A stretch of 64,000 nt of DNA, from NCBI RefSeq assembly GCF_034006665.1, contig NZ_JAVESI010000001.1, positions 186,001 through 250,000 on the forward strand, given 5' to 3'. Source of the stretch: Trichloromonas sp034006665. GTDB taxonomy: Bacteria; Desulfobacterota; Desulfuromonadia; Desulfuromonadales; Trichloromonadaceae. Of this stretch, positions 35,733 to 44,453 are shown piece after piece. Below the pieces are notes generated by a model. It did no database searches. It saw nothing but the letters and a program-made list of their open reading frames with translations, and was not told the DNA's origin. The position numbers and the translations under genes were made by a program. Numbering within the stretch: the first letter of the stretch is position 1; the number at the start of each line of letters is the position of its first letter.

Positions 35733-36146
35733 CTATTGCCCGTTCTGGGCAACGTATTTGAGCAATCCGAGCTTCTTGCTGATGACCTGGGTGGCGGTTT
35801 CGTACAAAAGCTGGTTTTCCGCCAGGGCAATCATCTCCCGCTCCAGATCGACCCCGTTACGGTCGCCGAAGCCGAGGGTGTCCGGTTCGCGGATGAGCTT
35901 CCCTCGCACCCCTGAGAGGTCGCCGGCGCCAATGGGGAAATGGGCGGGATGACTCGTCGCCGGGCCCCCGGGCAAAGGCTTGAGGGCCTGGCGCAGCTGC
36001 TCTTCGAACTCCAGACGCGAGGGCGTATAGCCGGGAGTTTCGGCGTTGGCGATGTTCGAGGCGATGACCTCCTGGGCGCGCTGGCGCATATCCAGGGTCT
36101 TTTCCAGCAGGCGGATCGATGAATCGAAAAGTTCCAATTTGGGCAT
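35733..36146 (-). CDS. flgB: proximal rod protein FlgB
   Basis: FlgB is the most proximal rod protein. The 137-residue product starts MPKLELFDSSIRLLEKTLDM, has RAQEVIASNIANAETPGY and the C-terminal DLEREMIALAENQLLYETATQVISKKLGLLK (in parts). The ATG at 36146 with AAAGGAA upstream is chosen over a longer frame that would overlap the preceding gene. Only 43 bases separate it from the TPR gene, so both probably use the sigma54 promoter at 38641. Confidence 0.96.
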   Translation of the reverse strand: MPKLELFDSSIRLLEKTLDMRQRAQEVIASNIANAETPGYTPSRLEFEEQLRQALKPLPGGPATSHPAHFPIGAGDLSGVRGKLIREPDTLGFGDRNGVDLEREMIALAENQLLYETATQVISKKLGLLKYVAQNGQ

Positions 36147-36189
36147 GGTTTGGGTTCCTTTACCGCAGATGACGGGATGAATGATCCCG

Positions 36190-38601
36190 CTACCGGGATG
36201 TCTCTGCAAACAACGCGCCCGAAGCGGCCTGGCGCCACTGGGGAGCTTCCCCCTTTTCGGCCAGATCCTCCCATAACTTAAGGGCTTCTCCCCGGCGACC
36301 GAGGGCAAGAAGAATCTGCCCCTGCCGGTAGCGGGCCTGATCGGCGAGGCCGGCGACCCCTTCCAGCTCGCGATAGAGGGGCAGGGCCGCGTCGTGGCGC
36401 TTGCGGCTGAACTCGGCCTCGGCCCACAACAGCAAGTGCTGCGGGTGCGCCGCGCGAGCCGCCGGATCGGCCAAGGCCCGGGCCAGAGACTCGGCCGTCC
36501 GGTTCATGTCCGCCACCTCCCAGAAGACCGTTCCGGCCAGAAAATCGAGCTCTAGGGTACGCTTCAGTTCGGTGGAAGTCAAAATTTTGGCAGCCTCCGG
36601 ATACGCCTTTCGTGCCGTCAGCGCCTTCAGTTTGTAAAACAACGCCTCGGAACGCAACGCGCCCTTGGGGAAGCGCTCCAGATAACGGTCGGCGTATTCG
36701 ATAACCAGCCGGTGATCGTCCCTGGCCGCCAAAACCGTCAACAGCGGTTCATAGAAAGGCTCCTCCCCCGCCTCCCCCCGGTAGGCATCGAGCATGTAGA
36801 AATAGACCTCGGCGGCCTTGTCAAGCAGCCCCAAGCGGCGCAGGGCACTGCCCAGATCGAGGAGCAGGCCGCTGTCCGCGCCGAGCGCCACCAGCCGGTC
36901 CCGGTATTTTTCCACCAAGACCAAGGCCCCAAAATAGTTCTCCCGACCGACCTCCAGGCGGATAACCCGGGGCAGGATTTCATTGAGCAGGGCCTGGGCA
37001 AAATCCCGGAACCGGCCCTGGCGGTGCTGACGGATGAATTCTTCGAGAAACCCCAGGGAAGAGCGATCGACACTTTGCAGAGCCGCGAGCAGGACATGTT
37101 TGAAGGCCGCCTCCTCGCGCAACTCCCGACTGGCGGCGGTCACGCCCAGCTGCTGATAGTCGAGGACTTTCATGAACCCTTTCTCGGCGGGGGCAGCCAG
37201 CACCTCCCGATCGAGAATCAGCAGTCGTGCCCGCTGCGCGGCTTCCTCCCCCTCCGGTCCGGCGGCCAGGGTCCGCAGCTGCGACATTCCCGCATCCACC
37301 CGGCCGTCGCGGATCAGGGCGCGGGCATGGCCGAAAGCGGCAAGATTCCCGGCAGAGTCATTGCCGGCGACTTGGGCCAGCTCGGCGTAGCGGGCGACGG
37401 CGGCGGCGAAATCCCCTTTGCGGTAACAGGCCTCGGCCAGACGCGCCAGGGATTGGGGAAAGGCCCCCCAGGCCCTGATCTGTTCGCCTAGGGCCCGGTA
37501 ACGGTCGAGAGCCGCGGCGCTATCGCCGAGATCGAAGAGGGCGTCGGCGCGGACGCGCTCGCCGTAGAGGGAGAGCGGCGCAGCCAGAGGTTCCTGGTCG
37601 AGGTTCGCCAGTGCCGCCTTCGGCCGCTCGGTGGCAAGTTCGACCTCGGCCTGCAGCAACCGTCCCAACTGCCGGTAGTAGGCGGCGTCCGTCGCCGTCT
37701 GCTGGAGGGTATCGAGAAGAAAGCCCGAATCATAGGGTTCCCCCCGCAGGGCCCGCAGATAGCCGAGCAGGTAGAGGGCGCGACTGCGCAGAAGCGATTC
37801 GGGAAAAGCGCGCAGGAACTCGTCGAGCACCGTCTGGGCACGTGCGGATTCACCGAGGCGCAGCAGGGTTTCGCCAAACAGCAGGGCGTACGCTTCGCGA
37901 TCCACGCCCTGGAGTCCCTCCGGAGCGACAGCGTCGAGAAGCTCCCGCGCCCGGCGCCAGCTCCCGCCCCGCAACGCCTCCACACCCTGGGCCAGACGGG
38001 CGCCAACGGCACCGGTGGTCGCCGGACTGAAAACCAGCAGCGGCAAGGGGGGCAAAGCGTAGCGCACCGGAACGGCAACACGCAGGGGCGTTTCATGATC
38101 CTCGCAGAAACGCTGCCAGGAAGCGGCGAAATCCTTCCCTTCGAGAATGTTCTTCACCACCTCTCCGCCCTGCAGCGCCGTCAGCCGGGGCGCATTTCGG
38201 GAGATGGCCAGGCGCGCCGGCGCACGACCGTTCCCCCAGTCGAGGTGAAGAAGCAGGCGGCGATTTTCCGCATCGGTCAAGACTTTGACACTCGCCGGAG
38301 CCGTGCGCAGCAAAAAAGAAACCATCAGCTCCGGCCCTTTCCGGGCGAGCAGCACCTTCAGCACCTTGCCGTCCTCCGGCGGCGCCGGCAAGGTCGAAGC
38401 ATCGGCGTCGGTCAAAAAAAGGTCGACACGCTGCCCGGAGACTTCCAGGCGATGCGCGGGGAGAGCGGAAAAGTCGAGACTCAGGTGGGTCGAGGTAGTC
38501 TCGTCCGCCTTGGTGATGCGGTGCAATTGGATCGGCGCCGCCGCCGGCACCGCGACGGCGAGGATCAACAGCAGAATCGAAGTGGCTACGAGAATGCGCA
38601 A
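36190..38601 (-). CDS. secreted or membrane TPR-repeat protein heading the flagellar unit
   Basis: An 803-residue protein with a signal peptide (ILVATSILLLILAVAVPAAA), an AMIN-like N-terminal beta domain (about 25-130: THLSLDFSALPAHRLEVSGQRVDLFL in parts) and then a long tetratricopeptide-like array up to the end (many Ala/Leu-rich helical pairs, for example AYALLFGETLLRLGESARAQ). A TTG codon at 38601 after GGAGG is the start. Its place in front of flgBC-fliEFGHI behind a sigma54 promoter suggests a flagellar function in the periplasm, perhaps scaffolding or wall attachment, but no family with a known role is recognised. Confidence 0.8.
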   Translation of the reverse strand: MRILVATSILLLILAVAVPAAAPIQLHRITKADETTSTHLSLDFSALPAHRLEVSGQRVDLFLTDADASTLPAPPEDGKVLKVLLARKGPELMVSFLLRTAPASVKVLTDAENRRLLLHLDWGNGRAPARLAISRNAPRLTALQGGEVVKNILEGKDFAASWQRFCEDHETPLRVAVPVRYALPPLPLLVFSPATTGAVGARLAQGVEALRGGSWRRARELLDAVAPEGLQGVDREAYALLFGETLLRLGESARAQTVLDEFLRAFPESLLRSRALYLLGYLRALRGEPYDSGFLLDTLQQTATDAAYYRQLGRLLQAEVELATERPKAALANLDQEPLAAPLSLYGERVRADALFDLGDSAAALDRYRALGEQIRAWGAFPQSLARLAEACYRKGDFAAAVARYAELAQVAGNDSAGNLAAFGHARALIRDGRVDAGMSQLRTLAAGPEGEEAAQRARLLILDREVLAAPAEKGFMKVLDYQQLGVTAASRELREEAAFKHVLLAALQSVDRSSLGFLEEFIRQHRQGRFRDFAQALLNEILPRVIRLEVGRENYFGALVLVEKYRDRLVALGADSGLLLDLGSALRRLGLLDKAAEVYFYMLDAYRGEAGEEPFYEPLLTVLAARDDHRLVIEYADRYLERFPKGALRSEALFYKLKALTARKAYPEAAKILTSTELKRTLELDFLAGTVFWEVADMNRTAESLARALADPAARAAHPQHLLLWAEAEFSRKRHDAALPLYRELEGVAGLADQARYRQGQILLALGRRGEALKLWEDLAEKGEAPQWRQAASGALFAETSR

Positions 38602-38640
38602 AGGGCCTCCACGAAGATGATTTCATCCGCGGATGAATCT

Positions 38641-38657
38641 TGCCATTTATGTGCCAA
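38641..38657 (-). promoter_or_regulatory. sigma54 (-24/-12) promoter of the TPR-flgB-fliF unit
   Basis: The - strand reads TTGGCACA-TAAA-TGGCA; GG and GC are 12 bases apart and only the -12 TT is changed to TG (plus A for G after the -24 box). The TTG start of the TPR gene is about 40 bases downstream. Confidence 0.75.
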
Positions 38658-38783
38658 GGGGACAGACGGTCCAACGACAGAAAGCGTTCGGTCACCATCC
38701 GGTCAAAATCCGTTCAGGTCGCCGTAACGACACCGGATAACCGGGTTTTTGACAGAATCACCGGCGGCAAATCTTCGGCGGCA

Positions 38784-38818
38784 CTAGGTAAAGCCCTCAT
38801 CTCGGGGGTTTTACCTAG
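38784..38818. repeat. 13-bp inverted repeat in the cheA leader
   Basis: CTAGGTAAAGCCC and GGGTTTTACCTAG form a 13-bp stem with one G-T pair and a 9-base loop, 139 bases before the cheA ATG. It is not followed by a T-run on either strand. The surrounding non-coding stretch 38602-38956 (355 bases between divergent units) shows no other clear promoter for cheA. It might be an operator or a structured RNA leader. Confidence 0.6.
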
Positions 38819-38956
38819 GAAAATCAAGGCCCTGGAGAAATCACCAGGAAGCAAAAAAAAGTGGTGCGAAATTTGTATAGCCAAGAAAGCGGTATTTTCG
38901 TCCCCCAACTCCACCCTGCCCGCAAAGTATTCCTCGCAGGGCGCACAGAGGTGTTC

Positions 38957-41452
38957 ATGAGTAACGATATTTCCAGCGACCAAATTGAGATTATCCTGGA
39001 ATTTGTCCAGGAAAGTCGTGACATGATCGACCAGTTGGAGCCCATCATCATCGAGCTGGGACAGAGCTGCCAGCCAGGAGACTGCTGGGAAATCCTCGGT
39101 TGCAGCCAGGCCGACTGCCATCGCCAGGGGCGCTCACCGGACTTCCCCTGCTGGCTCGATACAGGCTACATCGGTGACGGCAAGCAGACCTGCCCCCATG
39201 CCAATTCCGAGCAGGAATGCAAGAACTGCCCTGTCTTCCAGCGTATCAACGGCAACGTCGATACCATCAACGCCATCTTCCGGCTCTTCCATTCGATGAA
39301 GGGAAGCGCCGGTTTTCTCGACCTGACCAACCTCTCAGGGGTGGCCCACGCCGCCGAAAGTCTGCTCGATCTGATCCGCGCCGGCAAGATCATGATGGAT
39401 CCCTCCCACGTCGAACTCCTCTGCCAGTCCTGCGACTTCGCCAAGGAAGCCCTCGATCTGGTCGAGCGGGACTATACCGACCAAGCGATGGCTGACGTCG
39501 CCGAAGACACGAAAAGCCGTCTGGTTCAGGCAACGGAACTGGCCCAGGAACGCATCCGGCACGGTGCCGCAGAACCTTTAACCGCCCCGGCAGCGGAAGC
39601 CGTGGCCCCTGCGGGCAAGAAACTCGCCATCGACAGCAGCTTCGAACTGGAAATCACCCCGGAGATGGTGGAGCGTTTCGCCCAGGAGGCGGATGAACTT
39701 CTGCAGAACGCCGAACAGGGGCTGCTGCAATGGACCGAAGCCAAGCCTGCCACCGAAGTGGTGGCGGACCTCTTCCGCCATATCCACAGCTTCAAGGGAA
39801 ACTGCGGCTTTTTCGGCTACGCCGACCTGGAACGTCTCAGCCATCAGATGGAATCGGTCCTCGACCTGGTCAAGTCGGGCAAGGATCTCGGCGACGGCAA
39901 ACCAGCCGAGATTCTCCTCGACTGCCTCGACTCCTTGCGCGCGGCGGTGGCCGACGTCACCAACGGCGGCTCCGGCGACATCGCTACCCTGACGACACTG
40001 CTGAAAGAGCTCGACGCCCTGATGGATCCGCCCGCTGCCGTCAAAGGGGAAGCATCCCCTGCTCCGGATCCACCGACGGCGGCTCCCGAACCAACCTCCG
40101 TCGCCGCTCCGGAAGCAACCGCGCCCCCGGCCGCCCCCTCCAAACCGGCACCCGCGCCCGATCCCGTCGCGCCGAAAACGCCATCGGCTCCTTCCAAGGT
40201 GCCGGTCGCGGCGCCCGCGCCGGCGCCTCCGGCCAAAGCGGCCGCCGGAGCCAAACCGGCGGCGGCGCAGCGCCAGGACATCCGGGTCGACCTGGAGAAA
40301 CTCGACCAGCTCATCAACCTGATCGGTGAGATGGTCATTGCCGAGAATATGCTTATCCATAATCCCGACATCGCCGGGCTGGAATTGGAAAACTTCCACA
40401 AGGCCGGCCAGCAGATGAGCAAGCTGGTGCGCGAGCTCCAGGAAATCGCCATGACGATCCGCATGATCCCGGTTTCCGGCCTCTTCCGGCGTATGATCCG
40501 GCTGGTTCACGACCTCTCGCTGAAGGCCGGCAAAAAGGTCGAACTGATCCTCTCCGGCGAGGATACCGAGGTCGACAAGACGGTGGTCGAAACCATCACC
40601 GATCCCCTGGTCCACCTCATCCGCAACTCCCTCGACCACGGCCTCGAACCCCCGGACGAGCGGCTGCGCGCCGGCAAACCGGAAAAAGGGGTGGTACGCC
40701 TCTCCGCCCGCCACGAGGAGGGGGAGGTGTGGATCACCATCGAGGACGACGGTCGCGGCCTCAACCGCGAAAAGATCCTGTCCAAGGCGATCAGCAAGGG
40801 ACTGATCGACGGCGACGGCTCGGACATGAGCGACAAGGCGATCTACAACCTGATTTTCCAGGCCGGCTTCTCCACCGCCGACAAGATCACCGACGTTTCC
40901 GGCCGCGGAGTCGGCATGGACGTGGTCAAGCAGAACATCGAAAAAATCAAGGGGAAGATCGAGGTCACCAGCAAGCCCGGCCAAGGCTCGCGCATGGTGC
41001 TGCGCATCCCCCTGACCCTGGGGATCATCGACGGCATGATGGTGCGGGTCGGCGACGCCAAGTGCATCGTCCCGACCCTGGCCATCCGCGAGGCCTTCCG
41101 CCCGCAGGAGAGCGCCATCACCATCACCCCTGACGGTCAAGAGCTGGCCCGAGTGCGGGAGAACTTCTTCCCCGTCATCCGCCTCCACGAGGTGCTGAAA
41201 AAGGAACCGGAATCCCAAGCCCTGCCCGACGGCATCCTGATCCTGCTGGAATACCAGGACAAGGGGGTCTGCCTTTTCGTCGACGAAATCGTCGGCCAAC
41301 AGCAGACGGTCATCAAAGGCCTCTCCGATTACATCGGCAACGTGCGCTGGGTCTCCGGCTGCACCATCCTCGGTGACGGCGAGGTCTGTCTGATCCTCGA
41401 CGTCGGACACCTGGTCGATATATTTGAAGAAAAAGAAACCCTCGGCATTTAG
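38957..41452 (+). CDS. cheA: CheA histidine kinase with two HPt domains and a Cys-rich insertion
   Basis: CheA receives signals from chemoreceptors through CheW and phosphorylates CheY and CheB. The 831-residue protein has a first HPt with phospho-His in FHSMKGSAGF (His112), a second HPt with HIHSFKGNCGFF (His277), a Pro/Ala-rich linker (about 355-435), dimerisation helices, an ATPase domain with DPLVHLIRNSLDHGLE and SGRGVGMDVV, and a C-terminal CheW-like domain. No separate CheY-binding P2 domain is evident. Inserted in the first HPt (residues 38-91) are eight Cys with two CW pairs (CWEILGC, PCW) and CKNC, a possible metal- or redox-sensing module. The ATG at 38957 follows GAGG. Confidence 0.95.
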   Translation: MSNDISSDQIEIILEFVQESRDMIDQLEPIIIELGQSCQPGDCWEILGCSQADCHRQGRSPDFPCWLDTGYIGDGKQTCPHANSEQECKNCPVFQRINGNVDTINAIFRLFHSMKGSAGFLDLTNLSGVAHAAESLLDLIRAGKIMMDPSHVELLCQSCDFAKEALDLVERDYTDQAMADVAEDTKSRLVQATELAQERIRHGAAEPLTAPAAEAVAPAGKKLAIDSSFELEITPEMVERFAQEADELLQNAEQGLLQWTEAKPATEVVADLFRHIHSFKGNCGFFGYADLERLSHQMESVLDLVKSGKDLGDGKPAEILLDCLDSLRAAVADVTNGGSGDIATLTTLLKELDALMDPPAAVKGEASPAPDPPTAAPEPTSVAAPEATAPPAAPSKPAPAPDPVAPKTPSAPSKVPVAAPAPAPPAKAAAGAKPAAAQRQDIRVDLEKLDQLINLIGEMVIAENMLIHNPDIAGLELENFHKAGQQMSKLVRELQEIAMTIRMIPVSGLFRRMIRLVHDLSLKAGKKVELILSGEDTEVDKTVVETITDPLVHLIRNSLDHGLEPPDERLRAGKPEKGVVRLSARHEEGEVWITIEDDGRGLNREKILSKAISKGLIDGDGSDMSDKAIYNLIFQAGFSTADKITDVSGRGVGMDVVKQNIEKIKGKIEVTSKPGQGSRMVLRIPLTLGIIDGMMVRVGDAKCIVPTLAIREAFRPQESAITITPDGQELARVRENFFPVIRLHEVLKKEPESQALPDGILILLEYQDKGVCLFVDEIVGQQQTVIKGLSDYIGNVRWVSGCTILGDGEVCLILDVGHLVDIFEEKETLGI

Positions 41453-41490
41453 CTTCCCATTTATCGCGGTAAGAGCAGGAGTACACCGAC

Positions 41491-42012
41491 ATGGCCGAAA
41501 CCAAGATGAGCAACCTGAATCTCAATTTCTCCGGAGATAACGACAGCGAGGATTCCCAGAAGGGGATGTACCTGACCTTCCATCTGGCCAAGGAGGATTA
41601 CGGCATCGAGATCCGCTACGTCACAGAAATCATCGGCATTCAGAAGATCACCGACGTTCCCGACATGCCCGCCTTCGTCAAGGGGGTGATCAATCTGCGC
41701 GGCAAGGTGGTGCCGGTGATGGACGTGCGCACCCGCTTCGGCCTGCCGGCCCGGGATTATGACGACCGTACCTGCATCATCGTCGTCAACATCGATGACA
41801 AGGAGGTCGGGCTGGTGGTGGACAAGGTCAACGAGGTGGCGGACATTCCCGACCAGCAGATCGAACCCCCACCCCGCACCAACCGGGAATCGACCCGCTA
41901 CATCCAGGGTATGGGCAAGATCGGCAACGAGGTGAAAATCCTCCTTGACGTGCAGAAACTTCTCTACAGCGACGAACTGGCCATGCTCGGCGGCGGTGGC
42001 GAACTCTTCTGA
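41491..42012 (+). CDS. cheW: CheW coupling protein
   Basis: CheW links receptors to CheA. The 173-residue protein is a single CheW domain with YLTFHLAKEDYGIEI, FVKGVINLRGKVVPVMDVR (in part) and VGLVVDKVNEVADI, preceded by about 25 extra N-terminal residues. It is 38 bases after cheA and has an AGGAG ribosome site. No chemoreceptor gene is found in the window, so receptors must lie elsewhere. Confidence 0.96.
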   Translation: MAETKMSNLNLNFSGDNDSEDSQKGMYLTFHLAKEDYGIEIRYVTEIIGIQKITDVPDMPAFVKGVINLRGKVVPVMDVRTRFGLPARDYDDRTCIIVVNIDDKEVGLVVDKVNEVADIPDQQIEPPPRTNRESTRYIQGMGKIGNEVKILLDVQKLLYSDELAMLGGGGELF

Positions 42013-42056
42013 GTCGCACCCGGCAACCTTCGCCCAGCGGATAAGGGAGCGGTTTC

Positions 42057-42902
42057 ATGTCCAGCTACCTGATGGAAATCAGCGATCAGGAATTCAAGCT
42101 GATGCGCGACCTGATCTACCAGCGCTTCGGCATCAACCTGACCGACCAGAAAAAATCCCTGATGGTTGGGCGGTTGCAGAAGATTATTCGCACCTCGGGC
42201 TTTGCGACCTTCAAGGAGTATTACGAGCACCTGGTCAACGACAAGAGCGAGAAGGCGCTCAGCGACCTGATCGACCGGATTTCCACCAATCACACCTTCT
42301 TCAACCGCGAGAAGGAGCATTTCCGCTTCTTTGTCGAAACCGCCCTGCCGACCATCGTCGCCCGACTGGAGAAGGAGAACCGCCGGGATCTACGGGTCTG
42401 GTGCGCCGGCTGCTCGACCGGTGAGGAACCGTACATGCTGCTCATGCTCATGGCGGAATTTTTCGGCGCCAACTACGGCCAGTGGTCGGCGGGCATCCTC
42501 GCCACCGACATCTCGGACCGGGCGCTCTCCATCGCCCGCGCCGGATCCTACGCCGAAGAGCGCATCGCCGATGTTCCCGAAGCCTTGCGCCGCAAGTATT
42601 TCCGGCGTCTGCCCAACGGCAACTGGGGGGTGATCGACCGCCTGAAGAATGAGGCGACCTTCCGCCGCTTCAACCTGATGAACGCCCAGTTCCCGTTCAA
42701 GAAGCCTTTTCACATCATCTTTTGCCGGAACGTAATGATCTATTTCGACCAGCCCACCCGGGAAGCCCTGATCGGCAGGTTCCACCAGTTCACCGAACCG
42801 GGCGGTTACCTGTGCATCGGTCATTCGGAAACGATCGGCCGCGCCCAGTCCCTCTACAAATATCTGATGCCCGCCACCTATCAGAAAGAGGCCGGAAGAT
42901 GA
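42057..42902 (+). CDS. cheR: CheR chemoreceptor methyltransferase
   Basis: CheR methylates glutamates of chemoreceptors with S-adenosylmethionine. The 281-residue protein has the N-terminal helical domain (FGINLTDQKKSLM), the SAM-binding loop WCAGCSTGEEPYMLLMLM (CSTGEEPY is diagnostic), and IIFCRNVMIYFD, plus GHSETI near the end. It overlaps cheB by ATGA. Length is typical of the family. Confidence 0.96.
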   Translation: MSSYLMEISDQEFKLMRDLIYQRFGINLTDQKKSLMVGRLQKIIRTSGFATFKEYYEHLVNDKSEKALSDLIDRISTNHTFFNREKEHFRFFVETALPTIVARLEKENRRDLRVWCAGCSTGEEPYMLLMLMAEFFGANYGQWSAGILATDISDRALSIARAGSYAEERIADVPEALRRKYFRRLPNGNWGVIDRLKNEATFRRFNLMNAQFPFKKPFHIIFCRNVMIYFDQPTREALIGRFHQFTEPGGYLCIGHSETIGRAQSLYKYLMPATYQKEAGR

Positions 42903-43960
42903 TCCGAAAAATCCGTGTGCTCGTCGTCGACGACTCGGCCCTGGTGCGCCAGATCCTCACCCAGGGGCTGGCCATGGACCCCGGACTGGAGGTGGTCGGC
43001 GCGGCCGTCGACCCTTACTCGGCCCGGGATCTGATCGTCAAGTGCAAGCCGGACGTCATGACCCTGGATGTGGAAATGCCGCGCATGGACGGACTGGAAT
43101 TCCTGCGCAAGCTCATGCCCCAGTATCCGCTTCCGGTGGTGATGGTCAGTTCTTTGACTCAGACCGGCAAGCAGATCACTCTCGACTGTCTGGAAGCGGG
43201 CGCCGTCGATTTCGTCGCCAAGCCGACCTCGAACATGGCCCAGGGATTGAACGCCATGCTCGCCGAACTGCGCACCAAGGTCAAGATCGCCTCGACGGTC
43301 AACGTCAGCCGCTGGAAGAACCGCCGCGATCTCCTCCCCAGCCGCGGCCTCGCCCGTCCGGTCAAGGCCCTGGCCGAGTCGACGGACAAGGTAATCACCA
43401 TCGGCGCTTCCACCGGCGGCACCGAAGCCATCAAGAGCGTTATCACCGGCTTTCCCGGCAATATGCCGGGGGTGGTCATCGTTCAGCACATGCCGGCGGG
43501 CTTTACCAAAATGTTCTCCGACCGCCTCAACCAGCTCTGTCCCATGGAGGTCAAGGAGGCGGAATCAGGCGACCGGATCATGACCGGCCGGGTGCTGGTG
43601 GCGCCCGGCGGCAAGCACATGCGCGTGCGCCGCTCGGGAGGCATCTACCAGGTCAGCTGCGAGGACGGCGAACTGGTCAGCGGCCACCGCCCCTCCGTCG
43701 ACGTTCTCATGCATTCGGTGGCAGAGCAGGTGGGGGCCAACGCCATCGGCATCATGCTCACCGGCATGGGGGGAGACGGCGCGGGCGGCATGCTCGCCAT
43801 GCGCCAGGCGGGAGCCCGTACCCTGGCCCAGGATGAGGCGACTTCGGTCGTCTTCGGCATGCCCAAGGTGGCCTTCGAAAGGGGGGGGGCGGAACGCCTG
43901 GTCCCCCTGCCGGATATCGCCCCGGCAACGATCCGTCTCCTTTCGGAGCGAACTCCATGA
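42899..43960 (+). CDS. cheB: CheB methylesterase/deamidase response regulator
   Basis: CheB removes receptor methyl groups when phosphorylated by CheA. The 353-residue protein has a canonical receiver (VVDDSALVR, phospho-Asp in TLDVEMPRMDG, and FVAKP) and a catalytic domain with the Ser site IGASTGGTEAI, the His in IVQHMPAGFT and the Asp region MLTGMGGDGAGGM. Its ATG overlaps cheR by four bases and its stop overlaps cheD. Confidence 0.97.
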   Translation: MIRKIRVLVVDDSALVRQILTQGLAMDPGLEVVGAAVDPYSARDLIVKCKPDVMTLDVEMPRMDGLEFLRKLMPQYPLPVVMVSSLTQTGKQITLDCLEAGAVDFVAKPTSNMAQGLNAMLAELRTKVKIASTVNVSRWKNRRDLLPSRGLARPVKALAESTDKVITIGASTGGTEAIKSVITGFPGNMPGVVIVQHMPAGFTKMFSDRLNQLCPMEVKEAESGDRIMTGRVLVAPGGKHMRVRRSGGIYQVSCEDGELVSGHRPSVDVLMHSVAEQVGANAIGIMLTGMGGDGAGGMLAMRQAGARTLAQDEATSVVFGMPKVAFERGGAERLVPLPDIAPATIRLLSERTP

Positions 43961-44445
43961 GCCAAATGGTTCTCGGCATCGGCGACTACGGCGCCAGCAA
44001 GCAGCCGGATACGGAGATCAAGACTTACGCTCTGGGCTCCTGTATCGCCGTGGTGCTGCTCGATCCCCAGACCCGCACCGTGGGGATGATCCACATCGCC
44101 CTGCCGGAATCGAAGATCAATCCGGCCAAAGCCAAGGAAAAGCCGGGCTACTTCGCCGACACCGGCCTTCCCCTGTTGCTGCAGGAGATGGTTCGCCACG
44201 GCTGCCAGCCGAAAGGCAAGGGGTTGATTATCAAGCTCGCCGGCGGCGCTGCCATCATGGACTACAACGACACCTTCAACATCGGCAAACGCAATCTGCT
44301 GGCGATCAAGAAAATCCTCTGGTCCTACGGACTGGGCCCGCGTTCCGAAGATGTCGGCGGCACCTTCAGCCGCACCGTTTCGGTCTCTGTCAAGACCGGC
44401 GAGGTGATCCTCTCCTCCCCCGGCCGGCCCAACTGGAAGATATAG
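43957..44445 (+). CDS. cheD: CheD receptor glutamine deamidase
   Basis: CheD deamidates receptor Gln residues and is controlled by CheC/CheX-type proteins in other bacteria. The 162-residue product has the Cys-His-Thr set: YALGSCIAVVL with Cys, MIHIALP with His, and the conserved KLAGGAAIM. It overlaps cheB. The several CheX-like proteins downstream are candidate partners, though in known systems CheC rather than CheX binds CheD. Confidence 0.95.
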   Translation: MSQMVLGIGDYGASKQPDTEIKTYALGSCIAVVLLDPQTRTVGMIHIALPESKINPAKAKEKPGYFADTGLPLLLQEMVRHGCQPKGKGLIIKLAGGAAIMDYNDTFNIGKRNLLAIKKILWSYGLGPRSEDVGGTFSRTVSVSVKTGEVILSSPGRPNWKI

Positions 44446-44453
44446 GAGCGCCC

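Noticed and set aside
33194..35761. 855-codon + strand open frame opposite fliG, fliF, fliE and flgC
   Set aside because: All four - strand genes are complete and match their families; the antisense frame spans their boundaries without ribosome sites.
38752..38819. possible cyclic-dinucleotide (GEMM) riboswitch before cheA
   Set aside because: Short pieces such as GGCAAA and AAAGCC resemble the consensus, but the paired elements and the tetraloop receptor do not line up.
38862..38880. sigma54-like site before cheA (TGGTGCGAAATTTGTAT)
   Set aside because: The -12 GC is GT and the -24 box lacks the CAC; it deviates too much compared with the four good sites in this window.
39578..41410. 610-codon open frame on the - strand opposite cheA
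   Set aside because: It is the shadow of a GC-rich coding region; its product has no family features, and the + strand CheA is complete and full of motifs.
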